DNA of 28,586 nt. Source: Lojkania enalia (lineage: Eukaryota; Ascomycota; Dothideomycetes; Pleosporales). Made by a program: the position numbers and the translations under genes. The stretch spans positions 1 through 28,586 of the forward strand of contig ML986909.1 in the NCBI GenBank assembly GCA_010094045.1. Reading direction: 5' to 3'. The notes under the pieces were generated by a model. The model saw nothing but the letters and a program-made list of their open reading frames with translations, was not told the DNA's origin and did no database searches. Shown here one piece after another: positions 10,866 to 21,810 of this stretch (its first letter is position 1; each line of letters starts with the position of its first letter).

Positions 10866-13617
10866 TATTATAAATACTATAGAAAGAAAGAAGTAAATTA
10901 GATAGAAGACGCGCGTAAGTTATTCTGTTAGTAAAATAAATAGAAGGAACTAGTAATAGTACTATAAGTTATATTAGATAGAGATAGTAAAAATATTTAA
11001 CTTAAAATACTACTAAATATACTTATATTTTTTATTTTTTAATTAATAGGTGATCAGGTATTTAGTAGTAGACTTATCTATTTTCTTACTATACTAGAGA
11101 TTAATACTAAAATAGACCGCTTATATATAGTAAAGAACTACTTATATATACTAGCTAATATAGTATACTATATATACGTGTTAGGTATAGAGAAACTACT
11201 TCTAGTAGTAGAGCGTAATAAATAGATAGATAAGAACTAGGAGTATTTTCTACTTATATAGTAGAAGTTTCTAGCTAATAGATTATTTAGTCTAATAAAT
11301 AAGATAATTAGTTTACTAGCGTATAGAAAGTTTATTATACTAATAGCTAGTAATTTAAATAATACTTACTAGTTAAAGGATAAGAAAACATTCTATCTTA
11401 ATAGCTAGCTGATTTATATTAGCTAGTTCTATAAAATAGTATAGGATATAGTAGCTAAGGTAAAAGAGATACTCTAGTAGAAGCTATATTAGACGGCTAG
11501 AGTTAAAGACTAGTTTACTATCTAGTTAGAGCAACTTATTAATAATATTATATTTATATAGTAGAGTATATCTTTTATTTATTATTATAATAATTAGCTT
11601 AATAATAAACTTAAATAGATACTTAGGCTAGGTAGATAGAAGCTAGTTAATAACTCTAATTAAGAGATAACTTATAAAGTAAATAGTAGATAAAGTAGTA
11701 TTTATAGTAGATAGATTACTTTTTAGAACTACTAATAGTTAGTATATATATAACTTTAGGGCAGCCTAGGTAAGAATTAGAAATTATAATAATATAGTAT
11801 TATAATAGAGTACTATAAAACTATAATATCTTTATAGTAGATAGATAGATTATAATAGTAGTCTACTATTATAAATTACAATCCTAGTAGAATAAGCTAA
11901 AGGTAGTACTATACTTTTTACTACTATAGCTAGAGTAGGTAATAGTAGTATACTTTACTTATATATAGCTATTTTAAGAGTATTTAAATATTAAAGTACT
12001 TAGTAGCAGCTTTAATAACTATATATAGGTAGATTAATATAAGCTATAAAAGATAAACTAACTAACGCGTGTATTTAAGCGCGAGACTAGTAAATAGATA
12101 AATATTATACTATATATACTAAACTATTAATATACAACTATTAATATTAGTAGAGAAGTAGTTAGAGAGTTATTTAGTAAAAGATATTAGGACGAAATAG
12201 AGGAAGTTAAAGAAGCTAAAGTAGATAAGAAAGAAGAGAAAATATTAGAGCTATAGAGCGTATAGATAATATAGATAGGGATTAGAAACTATAGTATACT
12301 AATTAATATTATTAAGTATTTTAGTATATACTTAATTAAAGTATTCTAGCTATTTAATATACTATAGTATTATTTCTTAGGGCTTGACGGGGGTAAAGAG
12401 ATACTAGAAGTAAGGTAAATAGGTAGTTAAGGCTGGACTAGAGTAAGAAAGCAGTAGTAGTATAATAATAATAGTAAAAGACTTATAGTATAAGAAAAAG
12501 AAGTATAAGTTTAAAGTAGAAAAGAGAAAGAACTTTAAAAGGTAATATAGCAGGTATTTAGATAAGAAGAAGTTAACTTCTATTTAGCTAAGTAAGAGTA
12601 AGTAATATATATAGTACTAGGCGGGTAGATACTACTTATTATAGTACTTCTAACTAGTAGAGAAAAGAGCTTACTATTTACTATACTAGCTTACTTAAAT
12701 TAATATAGGGTAATAGTAGTAGTAGTACTATATTAGGCGCTTATTAAAAACTTAGTTAAGCAGATTTAAGAGAGTAGAATTAACTATATAAAATAGAAGT
12801 ATAGTAAAAATAATCTAATAGTAGTAGTAGTAGTTAATATAGATATAGCAGGCGATATAATAAGTAATAGGAATTTTATTAGCTATATAGGGATATTTAA
12901 TAGTAAAAAGCTACTACGGCGGATTATAGTAAATAAATATTATCTTATCTTTATATTAAGCGACTAGTAGCTAAAACTAGTAAAGTTAAAGAATCTACAA
13001 CTACTACTATACCTAGTAGTACTACTTATAGTAATACTACTGCTGGTATAAGAGGCTGAGCTAAGAGAAAGTATACTAGTTTAGTATATAATATATATTT
13101 AAGCAAGTATAGTACAGCTAAATATATAATATTTAGTATTATAGTATAAGTAGGAGTAGGTATAGGAGATAGTATTAGTAATATATTAGTAGTAGGTGCA
13201 GCAGCTTAGAGAATAAAGGAAAAAAGAGGTAGTATACTACTATAGTAAAACATAATATAAAGTAATAGCTAAAGTACTAAATAGTAGATACTATTATACT
13301 AGAGATATAGAGTAAACTAGATAGTTAGAGGAATAGTTTAAAGAAGGTAGGCTTATAGTAGCTATATCGGCGTTAAATATAGAGGTAGATTTCCTAGAGA
13401 TTATATTTATACTATATATAAGGATACTATAAAGTATAATTAACTTTGCTTAAAAAAGTAAATATAGAAGATAGATAGGTAAATAGGTAGATTTAGTAAT
13501 TCTTATAGAGGAGGGCGAGGTAGAGTAAAGGATAGAATAAAAGAGGGAGGAGCTGGATATATAGGCGATAGGGAGGTTTATTATAAATAGTAGATATTAG
13601 TAAGGGTTAATAAGTAG

Positions 13618-13665
13618 CTATTTTAATAGGAAGTAGGTAAGCTATTTTAATAGGAAGTAGGTAAG
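13618..13665 (+). repeat. 24-bp in-frame tandem duplication, copy 1 only
   Basis: Two identical 24-bp units (13618-13641 and 13642-13665) lie in the part of the gene after helicase motif VI. Each adds eight codons (reading YFNRKQVS-like). Copy 2 has a single unit at about 27780-27803. The units show no difference from each other. Confidence 0.88.
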
Positions 13666-14379
13666 CTATAATAATATTAAGTTAGTTAAATATAACTAAT
13701 ATAGAGAGAGTATTAGTAAATAATAGGATAGGTAGTATAAGATAAGCTTAGTATAGTAGTAGGTTTAGAAGGTGCTAGAAGAGCTACGCGAAGGATATAT
13801 AGTATACTAGATAATAGAAGAGGTAGAAATCGAAGAATAGTAGAGGTATAAGATAATATAGTATATAGTATAGTCTAGAATAAATAGAGTTAAGCTAGAT
13901 AGATTTTAGATAAAAATATATAATAGAGGAGAGAGTTATAACTACTAGTAATATTAAGTTAGTTAAAAGTACTATATAACTAAATTAAATATAAGCAATT
14001 AATATTAGTAGTTAAATATAATAATACTGCTAGCTTAGGTAGTAGTAGAAGTTAAAAAGGGGGCTTAAATAATCTAATAGTATAACTATTTAAAAGAATT
14101 TAATAGGGATTAGAAGGTATATATAAAATAGTTAGAAAAGAAATACTTTTAATAGGTTTAGAGGGAGTATTTTAGTAATATAATAATAGTTAGTATTTAA
14201 ATTATACTCTTCATATAGTAAAATAAAGAATAGAATAATAAGAATAGAGATAATAAGGTATATAGAATAAATAGAAAGTAGGTAGAAATTAAAAATAAAG
14301 TAGTAATATAGTAAACTTTTTAAAAAAAAGAAGTTAAAAAAAAGAAGTAAAAAAATAAATAAAATATTTCTTTTATAAT

Positions 14380-16010
14380 ATATTCTACTATTAAAGTAGC
14401 TAAACTATTAAAACGGCTACTTTTTCTTAGTATTATAAATACTATATACGAACTATAATAAATCTACAATATAACCTTCTATTAATTTAATAAGAAGGTA
14501 GAATTAAGCTTATCTTATAGGCGTATAAATCTAGCTAGTTTAAGAGTATATAATATGCTGCTATAGCTTTTAATATATAATATTAATAATTCTCTACTTA
14601 ACTTTATAAAATCGCGTTTCGCCCTTATATATAACTAAATTACTAGAAGCTTATAGTAACCGAAGAATAAACAATCGTATAATATATTCTTAACCTTAAT
14701 TTACAAGGATTTACGCTCCGGCTATATAAGGTAGTAGATATAGTAGATAAATTATTAGGCGTATGTAGTAGAATATTTATAAGAAAGAATTAGTTTAAAC
14801 AATTTATAGCGCGTATAAATAAGTTTAAAATAGCCTTTAATCGAGTAAAAGATTGCTAAAGAATAAAATAAGAGAATCTAGAGGTTATTAACACGTAGTT
14901 TAAGCTTATATAAGATATAATTATAAAATATAGTATATATAATAATAATATCTATAAATTTAATAAAATAGGCTTTTAAATAAGTATTATTAGTATTATA
15001 AAGGTTATTATAGGTTTAGAATATTATATAAGGCCTACTCTTATACAGCTAGACAATTACGAGTAGGTTATAGTTATTTAAAATATCTATACTACTATAT
15101 ATACAACTCTACTATTTATTATTTATAAAGAATATATCTATATTTCTATATAATATAAAGAAGTAGGTATATTATATAATTGGAAAATTTTAGTCTCTAA
15201 AAATAGCTGAACAAATAACGCGCTTAGTCTTAAGTAGCTAAAGTACTTTAATAAGTATATAAAAATATATTAGGTAAAATTATATAAGCTACTTATTTTA
15301 GATAACTATAAAAGCTACCTTAACTAGAAATTTAAAAATTACTACCTTATATAAAAGATCCTAATACTTTATATACCTTCTTATTTATTGTATATACTTA
15401 GCCTCTTAATATAGTTTACTTCTTACTATTAAAGCTAAAGTACTCGCAGCGTATATAAGACTTAATATACTAACGTATCTACTATATTAATAAAGAAGGC
15501 TTTCTTCTAGCCTTTAAGAACGCGTTTTTTAACGTGTTTATATATAAGAACTATTAAAAGGCCTTTAAAATAATAGAAATTATTCTTCTAAACGCGTAAG
15601 TTATATTAAATTACCTTAATATATAATTATATATCCTACTAGAACTACTTTTATAAAAAAACTTCTAATAGTCTAAAACTCTAAATAATATATATAAATT
15701 TAGATTATAATTAATACTTATATAAAAGTCTTTTATATAATTACTAAAAGAGGTATAAGAAGGATTCTTATAGCTTATAAAAGGTACTAAGTTAATACTA
15801 TATTAGAATATACTTCTTTAAACTTATAACTCTAAGCTTAAAAGGTAATTAGAAGAAGTAACTAAGTATAAAACACGTAAAAGAAAGTATATTTAGTATA
15901 GTAGTATAGTATTATATAGTAAGAGATTTTTATATATAGCTACTAAAGTATCTATAAACTTTTAGCCCTTTAAAAAGACTTATAGTACTAATATTTAAGA
16001 AAGGGCTTAA
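14380..16010 (+). mobile_element. pogo/Fot1-type DNA transposon, 3' end lost in gap
   Basis: This segment begins directly after the end of helicase copy 1 and ends in the assembly gap. Its single gene is a pogo-superfamily transposase. Fot1/Pot2-like elements of this superfamily have terminal inverted repeats and target TA, but I could not verify a terminal repeat because the right end is in the gap. Confidence 0.75.
14480..16010 (+). pseudogene. pogo/Fot1-like DDE transposase pseudogene
   Basis: The plus strand reads a CENP-B-type helix-turn-helix region (about 14600-14860; blocks such as QGFTLRLYKVVDIVDKL). A DDE_1 catalytic domain follows. The first catalytic Asp reads KFNKIGF (FDETGF expected; Asn codon 14962-14964). 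The second is in LLILDNYKSYL (LDGHxSH expected; Asp GAT kept at 15301-15303). The third is in a QPLD-like box with Asn at 15408-15410. A one-base loss at about 15397-15399 shifts the frame between the P-S-Y-L-L-Y-I block and that box. After this come KEGFLLAFKNAFFNVFIYKN and a basic KYKTRKRKY segment, typical of the fungal family. The protein would cut and paste its own DNA. RIP stops, the frameshift and two lost Asp residues make it inactive. Confidence 0.88.
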
Positions 16011-16745
16011 NNNNNNNNNNNNNNNNNNNNNNNNNNNNNNNNNNNNNNNNNNNNNNNNNNNNNNNNNNNNNNNNNNNNNNNNNNNNNNNNNNNNNNNNNN
16101 NNNNNNNNNNNNNNNNNNNNNNNNNNNNNNNNNNNNNNNNNNNNNNNNNNNNNNNNNNNNNNNNNNNNNNNNNNNNNNNNNNNNNNNNNNNNNNNNNNNN
16201 NNNNNNNNNNNNNNNNNNNNNNNNNNNNNNNNNNNNNNNNNNNNNNNNNNNNNNNNNNNNNNNNNNNNNNNNNNNNNNNNNNNNNNNNNNNNNNNNNNNN
16301 NNNNNNNNNNNNNNNNNNNNNNNNNNNNNNNNNNNNNNNNNNNNNNNNNNNNNNNNNNNNNNNNNNNNNNNNNNNNNNNNNNNNNNNNNNNNNNNNNNNN
16401 NNNNNNNNNNNNNNNNNNNNNNNNNNNNNNNNNNNNNNNNNNNNNNNNNNNNNNNNNNNNNNNNNNNNNNNNNNNNNNNNNNNNNNNNNNNNNNNNNNNN
16501 NNNNNNNNNNNNNNNNNNNNNNNNNNNNNNNNNNNNNNNNNNNNNNNNNNNNNNNNNNNNNNNNNNNNNNNNNNNNNNNNNNNNNNNNNNNNNNNNNNNN
16601 NNNNNNNNNNNNNNNNNNNNNNNNNNNNNNNNNNNNNNNNNNNNNNNNNNNNNNNNNNNNNNNNNNNNNNNNNNNNNNNNNNNNNNNNNNNNNNNNNNNN
16701 NNNNNNNNNNNNNNNNNNNNNNNNNNNNNNNNNNNNNNNNNNNNN
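16011..16745. other. Assembly gap (735 N)
   Basis: This is a run of N that hides the end of the pogo-type element. Gaps often fall inside nearly identical repeats, so the true length may differ. Confidence 0.99.
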
Positions 16746-16925
16746 GCTATTCTAATACTTAATAATACAGTCTTAAATTAGTATTATTTAAAACTCTAGT
16801 TTAATAGTATTAGTTAATATTTTTAACTCCTAGAAGTAACTAGCTACTAGTAGTAATAATAGAGTATAAAGCTTAATATTAAACTTTAATAGTACTATAT
16901 TAGGATTATATAGTTTTAAACTAGT
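16746..16925. other. Unassigned 180-bp segment between gap and LTR
   Basis: No coding sense or known motif was recognised. It does not match the helicase element sequence that lies on the other side of the LTR retrotransposon. It could be the tail of the pogo element or the old target site. Confidence 0.4.
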
Positions 16926-17228
16926 TATTATAGACGTTTATATATAGTTAGTTAATTATACTTTAAATAGTTAACTCTATTACTATATACTATATATAAA
17001 TATTAAAATATTATATAAAGAATAGAAATATCTATATTATATAGGTTTTTATAGAAGCTAGGTTTATACTACTATATAGGCTAGCTAGATTAGTAAAATC
17101 TTCCTCTATTATAGTTAAGATAAGTTAGTTATATTCTAGCTAATAGCTAATAGCTATTACTAACAGCTAGTTTAAGTATTATAGTAAGAGTAGTATAGGT
17201 ATAGAGGTATTACGGTATTATTATAATA
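16926..17228 (-). repeat. LTR (3' LTR in element orientation)
   Basis: It matches 21507-21809 across its length with scattered RIP-type differences. Ends read TA...TA, as expected if TG...CA ends were RIPped. The polypurine tract lies immediately beyond its plus-strand right end. Confidence 0.88.
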
Positions 17229-17241
17229 GTACCCCTCTTTT
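17229..17241 (-). other. Polypurine tract of the LTR element
   Basis: The minus strand reads AAAAGAGGGGTA directly before the 3' LTR, the position and composition expected for the plus-strand primer of a retrotransposon. Nothing else of this kind is near, and purine runs without pyrimidines are uncommon in this stretch. Confidence 0.75.
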
Positions 17242-17368
17242 AATTATAAGCTTCTATAAGTTAAGTCTTTATATTATATTTAGGTTATTTATAATTAAGT
17301 AGTAGTTATTAATACTAGTATTAGTTAAAGTTGTAGGTATATTAGTATAATTAGTTATTATTATATAA

Positions 17369-17531
17369 TAGTACTATACTAAAAATTAGATTAGGTTACA
17401 AGTATATTAGCACAACTAGTAGTTAATAGTAGTATTATATTAGAAATTAGGTTAGTTTAGTTCTTATAGTAATACTATACTAGAGATTAGATCGGTTCGG
17501 TTTATATAGTAGTATTATACTAGAGATTAGT
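17369..17531. repeat. Degenerate tandem repeat in 3' UTR of LTR element
   Basis: Four copies of a unit like AGTAGTATTATACTAGAGA followed by TTAG begin at about 17369, 17428, 17468 and 17508. Spacings are about 60, 40 and 40 bp. They lie between the end of pol and the polypurine tract, a place where fungal LTR elements often carry variable repeats. Confidence 0.65.
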
Positions 17532-17579
17532 AGTAGTATTATTACTAGTATTATATTAGTATAGTATTATTATAGGCAT

Positions 17580-20260
17580 CTAGAAATATACTTAAATTAG
17601 ACTCTAGTATCTAATTAAAAATCTAGATATAATATTATATTTAGATCTTATTTATTTAGGTTTCTAATATAGTAATCTTCTATAGCAGTTATCTTAATAA
17701 AATTACTAGCTAAGTACTATTCTAGATTATAATAGCTAGTCTACTTAACTAGATATTTATACTAGTATCTTTATTAGTTATAGTAGAGGTCTTCTATTTG
17801 CTTAATAAAGTATTCTAGTTTTCTATTAATCTTAATAGGTTTAGAGTTATATACTTATTAACTAGATAAATAGTTAAATAACTTAGATACTAGCTATAAT
17901 AGTAATATATAAAATATAAGATATATTTTAGCTAATTTAGATAGCTTTAGTCTATAAATATATAAGAATACCTTTATAATAACTTTATAGGGGCCTATAT
18001 TCTTCTAATTAAGCTTTTTTAATAGTCTTTATATATATATATTCTTAGTATCTAGCTAAACTAGATTATTAACCTAGTAGTTAAGAGCTAGTATATATTT
18101 ACAGTTAGTATACTTTTATTAGAACGCTTATATTTAGGTAAGTTCTTCTCTAATATACTTTATAATATCCTTTATCTTATTAACTAGTCTATTAGTTTTC
18201 TAAACTATTAGAAACTATTTTAGTAGTTAATAGATTTCTATAAATAGTTTAAAGCCTATTTAAAGATACTAACTAAAGTAGACTAGAAATAGAAAAACTT
18301 TTATTAATTTAGATACTATATTATTTATTTTAAACTATACTATTAGTAGCTATTTAACCTAGTTATCTTATTTATAGCTAGTATAAGTTTAGAAAACTTG
18401 TTCTATTACTATATTAGCGTTTTCTATCTAGCTATTAGTCTTTAAGTAGAAGCTAGTTAATATATATATATTAATTTATAACTATCTATAAAGCTTTTAA
18501 TAGAAGGTAAAAATAAACTATATCTTATAGTCGGACGTAATAGTATATAATAGTTTATAGTAAACCTATATATAATAATAGAATAGTTAGATAATATTAG
18601 GAGTTTCGATTCTTATATATAGTATTAAGTATCTATACTTATTAAGCCTATTAACTACTACTATAATATTTATATAACCTTCTAATTCTAGTAGATTAGT
18701 TATAAAATTTATAGAAATATTTTAAAACCTTTATTTAGGTATAAGTAATAGTTTTAATAATCTATAGTACTTCTCTCTAAAAGTCTTACTTCTTTAATAT
18801 ATATAATAATAGCTTATATATTATTATACTAAGTTAAATATCTTTAACTAATAGTATTTATACTAGAGTAGTTCTAAAGTCTTTTCTTAACTAGAATATC
18901 TACTAGATAATAAGTTATAAATAGCTTATAGTAGCTTAAGCTTTAACTTATTATAGTCTAGTACTATAAGTTAATTTTAGTAGTATAGTTAGTTATTATA
19001 CTCTTTATAGTTAGCTAGAGTTAGAAGCTTAAATTAATAGGTTTCTTCTTTTAATAGCTTTAGAGTATCTTAGATTAATAGAATTAGATATTAGTTTTTA
19101 ATAGTAATAGTATTTAGGGCTCTATAATCTATATAAAATTAGAAGATACTTTTAAATTTCTTTATAAAGATTATAAATATAACTACTAATAATAAACTTA
19201 CTCTAATAAATCTTTTAGATAGGTTTTTATTAAGGTACTTTCTTAATACCTTTAACTTATTTTAGAATATCCTATAGAGTAGACTAAAACTAGCTTATTT
19301 ACTATTCTTTAATTTAATCTTATAATTATATAATTATTATTTAAATAGTTTATCTATATTTTTATATAAGAAAATAGATAATAAATTATAATATTCTTTA
19401 AGTACTTTAGTAATAAGGTTAGTATATACCTTTAAAGCTAGAGCCTTATTAATATTAGCTATTAATATAGCGAAGATTTTATAGTTAAATTACTAGAAGA
19501 GTTAAACTAATAGTATAATATCTATATAGTATATATCTAATTATAATATAGACTTTAGGTATTTAGACTTAAATAGGTCTTTTTAACTATAATTTTTATT
19601 TAAGGTTAGATTAGTTTTAGTTTTAGATTCTTTTAACTAGTATAATATCTTAAACTACTAGTAATTATATTAAATATAGTTTAATAGATAAAGTTTTAAA
19701 TAGTACTATTTAAACTTTAAACTATATAGGGGTTATAAATTAATTACTTTAGAATCTTCTTTTATATTAAGTTTAAATAGTTTATAGTCTTTAATAACCG
19801 TTTAAATAGCCTATTAATAGATAGTAGTATTAGTAAATTATAAGTATTAAGTTAAATATTAGTTAGTAGTAAAGACTAGCTATTTATTCTTATAGTCTAG
19901 GTTTATATAATACTTATATATCTATAGCTATTCTAGAATTAACTAGTATTTTTCTAGTATAGTTATATAAAGATATACTATCTCTAAATAGTTTAAATAT
20001 TAGAAGGTTAAGGTAACTAAATAGAAGATAGTTTTCTTATAAAAAACTTTTCTATTAAAGCTAGTTAAATATAAATTATATAAAAGTTATATCTTTTAGA
20101 ATTTTAGAGTATATATAGAGTCTCTATAGATATAGTTATAATTAATAGCTCTAGTATTAATAAGAATATTAATATTTTACTAAACTAGGTCTTAATATAT
20201 TAAGAAAGAAGCTAGAATCTAGTAGTTTTATAACTATTTCTATAAAAACTAGTTCTATAA
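17580..20260 (-). pseudogene. gypsy pol pseudogene (PR, partial RT, integrase, chromodomain)
   Basis: On the minus strand the protease reads LLDSSFFLN at about 20203-20225 (DSG expected). RT begins normally: an RKYLNKNLSKRFIR block, then YRALNTITIKN near 19130-19100. Within about 40 codons it passes to the HHCC zinc-binding region of integrase, so the FTKLD and YLDD blocks and all of RNase H are absent. The integrase keeps its shape: QRSKTFREKY-like (about 18775), INFITNLLE with the first Asp as Asn (18707-18709), second Asp intact (GAC, 18530-18532), and Glu intact (GAA, 18422-18424). The chromodomain reads YQYKYLVK...AIEDYYIRN (about 17830-17640). The ancestor inserted element cDNA, probably guided to heterochromatin by the chromodomain. 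This copy could not have copied itself even before RIP. Confidence 0.83.
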
Positions 20261-20299
20261 ATATATAGAGATTTAGTATAGATATAGTCTTAAAAAATA

Positions 20300-21506
20300 A
20301 TTTACTTCTAGAATAGACCTTTTAGTAATATTCTAGTTAGTAAGACTAGTTATATTTAAGAATAAAAATAATAGTCTTATCTATAAGATAATAAGTATAT
20401 TAAGAATTAGTTAGAGGATTAGTTAGAGGATTAAAAGTAGAATCTACTAAATATAGTAGAGTTTTAAAACCCTTAATAGATTAATAGTAGAGGGGCGCTA
20501 TATTCTAGTAAAATATATCTCTTACTACTATACTTATAATAGTATCTTTTATAGTAGTACCTTTCTTATTTATTAGAGCCTATAAGTATATAACTAAAAG
20601 TATTTAGTTTTATAGTATTTAGGTTCTTCTAATAAGTAGTATAATACTTTAGTTATTTATAATAGTTACTAGATAGATAATATAGATTAGTATTATATAG
20701 AGAAATTAGATTAGTATAGTTATTTAGGGTGCTAGATATTATAACACCTATTATAGTATAGTAGAACTTATTAGAGAGAGAATATTAGAGATATATAATT
20801 TATCTAGTCTTATTTAGTTTAGTATCTATAATTAGATATTAGAATTTAGTAAAGTAAGTAGAGAACCTACTTTAGCCTTATTTTAAAGTTTCTAACTTAC
20901 TCTATACTATAGTCTCCTTATTCTAGTTACTATAGGTAGATTCTAAAAAGGCGACTAAGCTGTCTATAGAGTTAATACTCTTATCTATTAATAGGTTAAC
21001 TAATATTACTAGATCTTATTCTAGACGAGAATAGATATATAGAAGGTAGATATGTTTAGTTAGATATTAGTTAATATTTCCTTCTAGTTTATAATAGAGC
21101 TTTTTAATAAAGTATAAAAGCTCTAAATATTTACTAGAAAATATTAGAAAGTTAAGTAAGTAGTTAAAATAAAAATATAGGTTATATATAGTTTTAAATA
21201 GATTAGAGGTTAATATAGATATTTATTTAGAAGCTAGGGTTATAAATTAAGTTAGGTTAAGGGCGGGTAATAGTTCTATTACTATTAATATACTAATAGT
21301 TAATAGAGAAGTAGCTATTTAATAGCTACTAAATTCCCTTTATATTACTTTAAAGTTTAACTTATAGTAGTTCTTCTAGGTTATTAAAGCCTCTACTAGC
21401 ATCTTATTCTTCTACTATAAAAAGTCTAGCTTACTCTAGATCTCTTTAAATATACTAATAAATACATTCTTATCTATAATATATAATAGTAGATAATATA
21501 ATATAA
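20300..21506 (-). pseudogene. Probable gag region of the LTR element
   Basis: By position between the 5' LTR and the protease this should be gag. The sequence is heavily RIPped and I recognise no motif; no clear CCHC knuckle was found. The assignment rests on place only. Confidence 0.45.
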
Positions 21507-21809
21507 TATTATAGATATTTATATATAGTTAGTTAATTATACTTTAAATAGTTAACTCTATTATTATATACTATATATAAATATTAAAATATTATATAAA
21601 GAATAGAGATATCTATATTATATAAATTTTTATAAGAGTTAAGTCTATACTACTATATAAGCTAGCTAGATTAGTAAAACCTTTCTCTATTATAGTTAAG
21701 ATAAGTCGGTTATATTCTAGCTAGCAGCTAATAGCTATTACTAGCAGCTAGTTTAGGTATTATAGTAAGGGTAGTATAGGTGTAGAAGTATTATAATATT
21801 ACTATAATA
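21507..21809 (-). repeat. LTR (5' LTR in element orientation)
   Basis: This is the partner of the LTR at 16926. It shows single-base differences such as GTTAGTT against GTCGGTT near 21705-21711. A primer-binding site should lie just left of 21507, but the sequence there is too TpA-rich to match to a tRNA. Confidence 0.88.
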
Positions 21810-21810
21810 G

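Larger units (their letters stand above)
9790..14210 (+). pseudogene. DUF3505 finger / recombinase-like / RecQ-like helicase fusion, copy 1
   Basis: One long protein (about 1450 codons) can be followed through many stops. The N-terminal part (9840-10250) resembles the fungal DUF3505 domain: a C-x4-C-x11-H-x4-H finger at about 10083-10165 with Cys and His now Tyr, then a V-K-V-x-x-FFRAS block at 10200-10230. A Ser/Asn-rich linker lies at about 10745-10865. The central domain (10970-12390) has tyrosine-recombinase-like landmarks: GQP at about 11759, Lys 11873-11875, Y-x-Y for Y-R-H at 12125-12133, and Tyr 12290-12292. The helicase (12600-13700) shows motif I as TSREKS (12655-12672), motif II as NKYY for DECH (12932-12943), motif III LLIVIL, a GVDF-like motif V and motif VI. 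RecQ-like helicases unwind DNA; here Walker A and the DExH box are both destroyed. Confidence 0.82.
9492..14379 (+). mobile_element. RecQ-helicase repeat element, copy 1
   Basis: About 4.9 kb is repeated at 23648-28501 in the same order and orientation. The left end is set by TATCTAATA (9492-9500), which also begins the two other heads at 23433 and 23648. The right end is set by CTTTTATAAT (14370-14379), after which copies 1 and 2 have unrelated sequence. The interior is a dyad-rich head followed by one long degraded gene. I see no LTR, no terminal inverted repeat and no clear target duplication. It was probably mobile or spread by recombination; the mechanism is unknown. Confidence 0.75.
16926..21809 (-). 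mobile_element. Chromodomain gypsy LTR retrotransposon with RT deletion
   Basis: About 4.9 kb is bounded by two ~303-bp direct repeats (16926-17228 and 21507-21809). On the minus strand the order is LTR, gag region, protease, a short RT N-terminus, integrase, chromodomain, tandem-repeat 3' UTR, polypurine tract and LTR. It is a family different from the two copies at the left end. The interior lacks the RT palm and RNase H. The flanking 5-bp sequences (CTAGT on the left, GAGGG on the right) do not match, so I cannot show a target duplication. On the right it directly abuts a helicase element fragment. Confidence 0.85.

Noticed and set aside
12600..13700. Possibly active RecQ helicase
   Set aside because: All copies have many in-frame stops and altered Walker A Gly and DExH residues; none can be read as one frame.
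9492..14379. Helitron, suggested by a head near TC, hairpins and a helicase gene
   Set aside because: Helitrons encode a Rep/HUH nuclease with a Pif1-type SF1 helicase and end in CTRR. The helicase here is SF2 RecQ-like, no HUH motif is seen, and the 3' end is CTTTTATAAT.
17369..17531. CRISPR array
   Set aside because: Units are degenerate with uneven 40-60 bp spacing, in a fungal retrotransposon 3' UTR; no cas-like gene is present.
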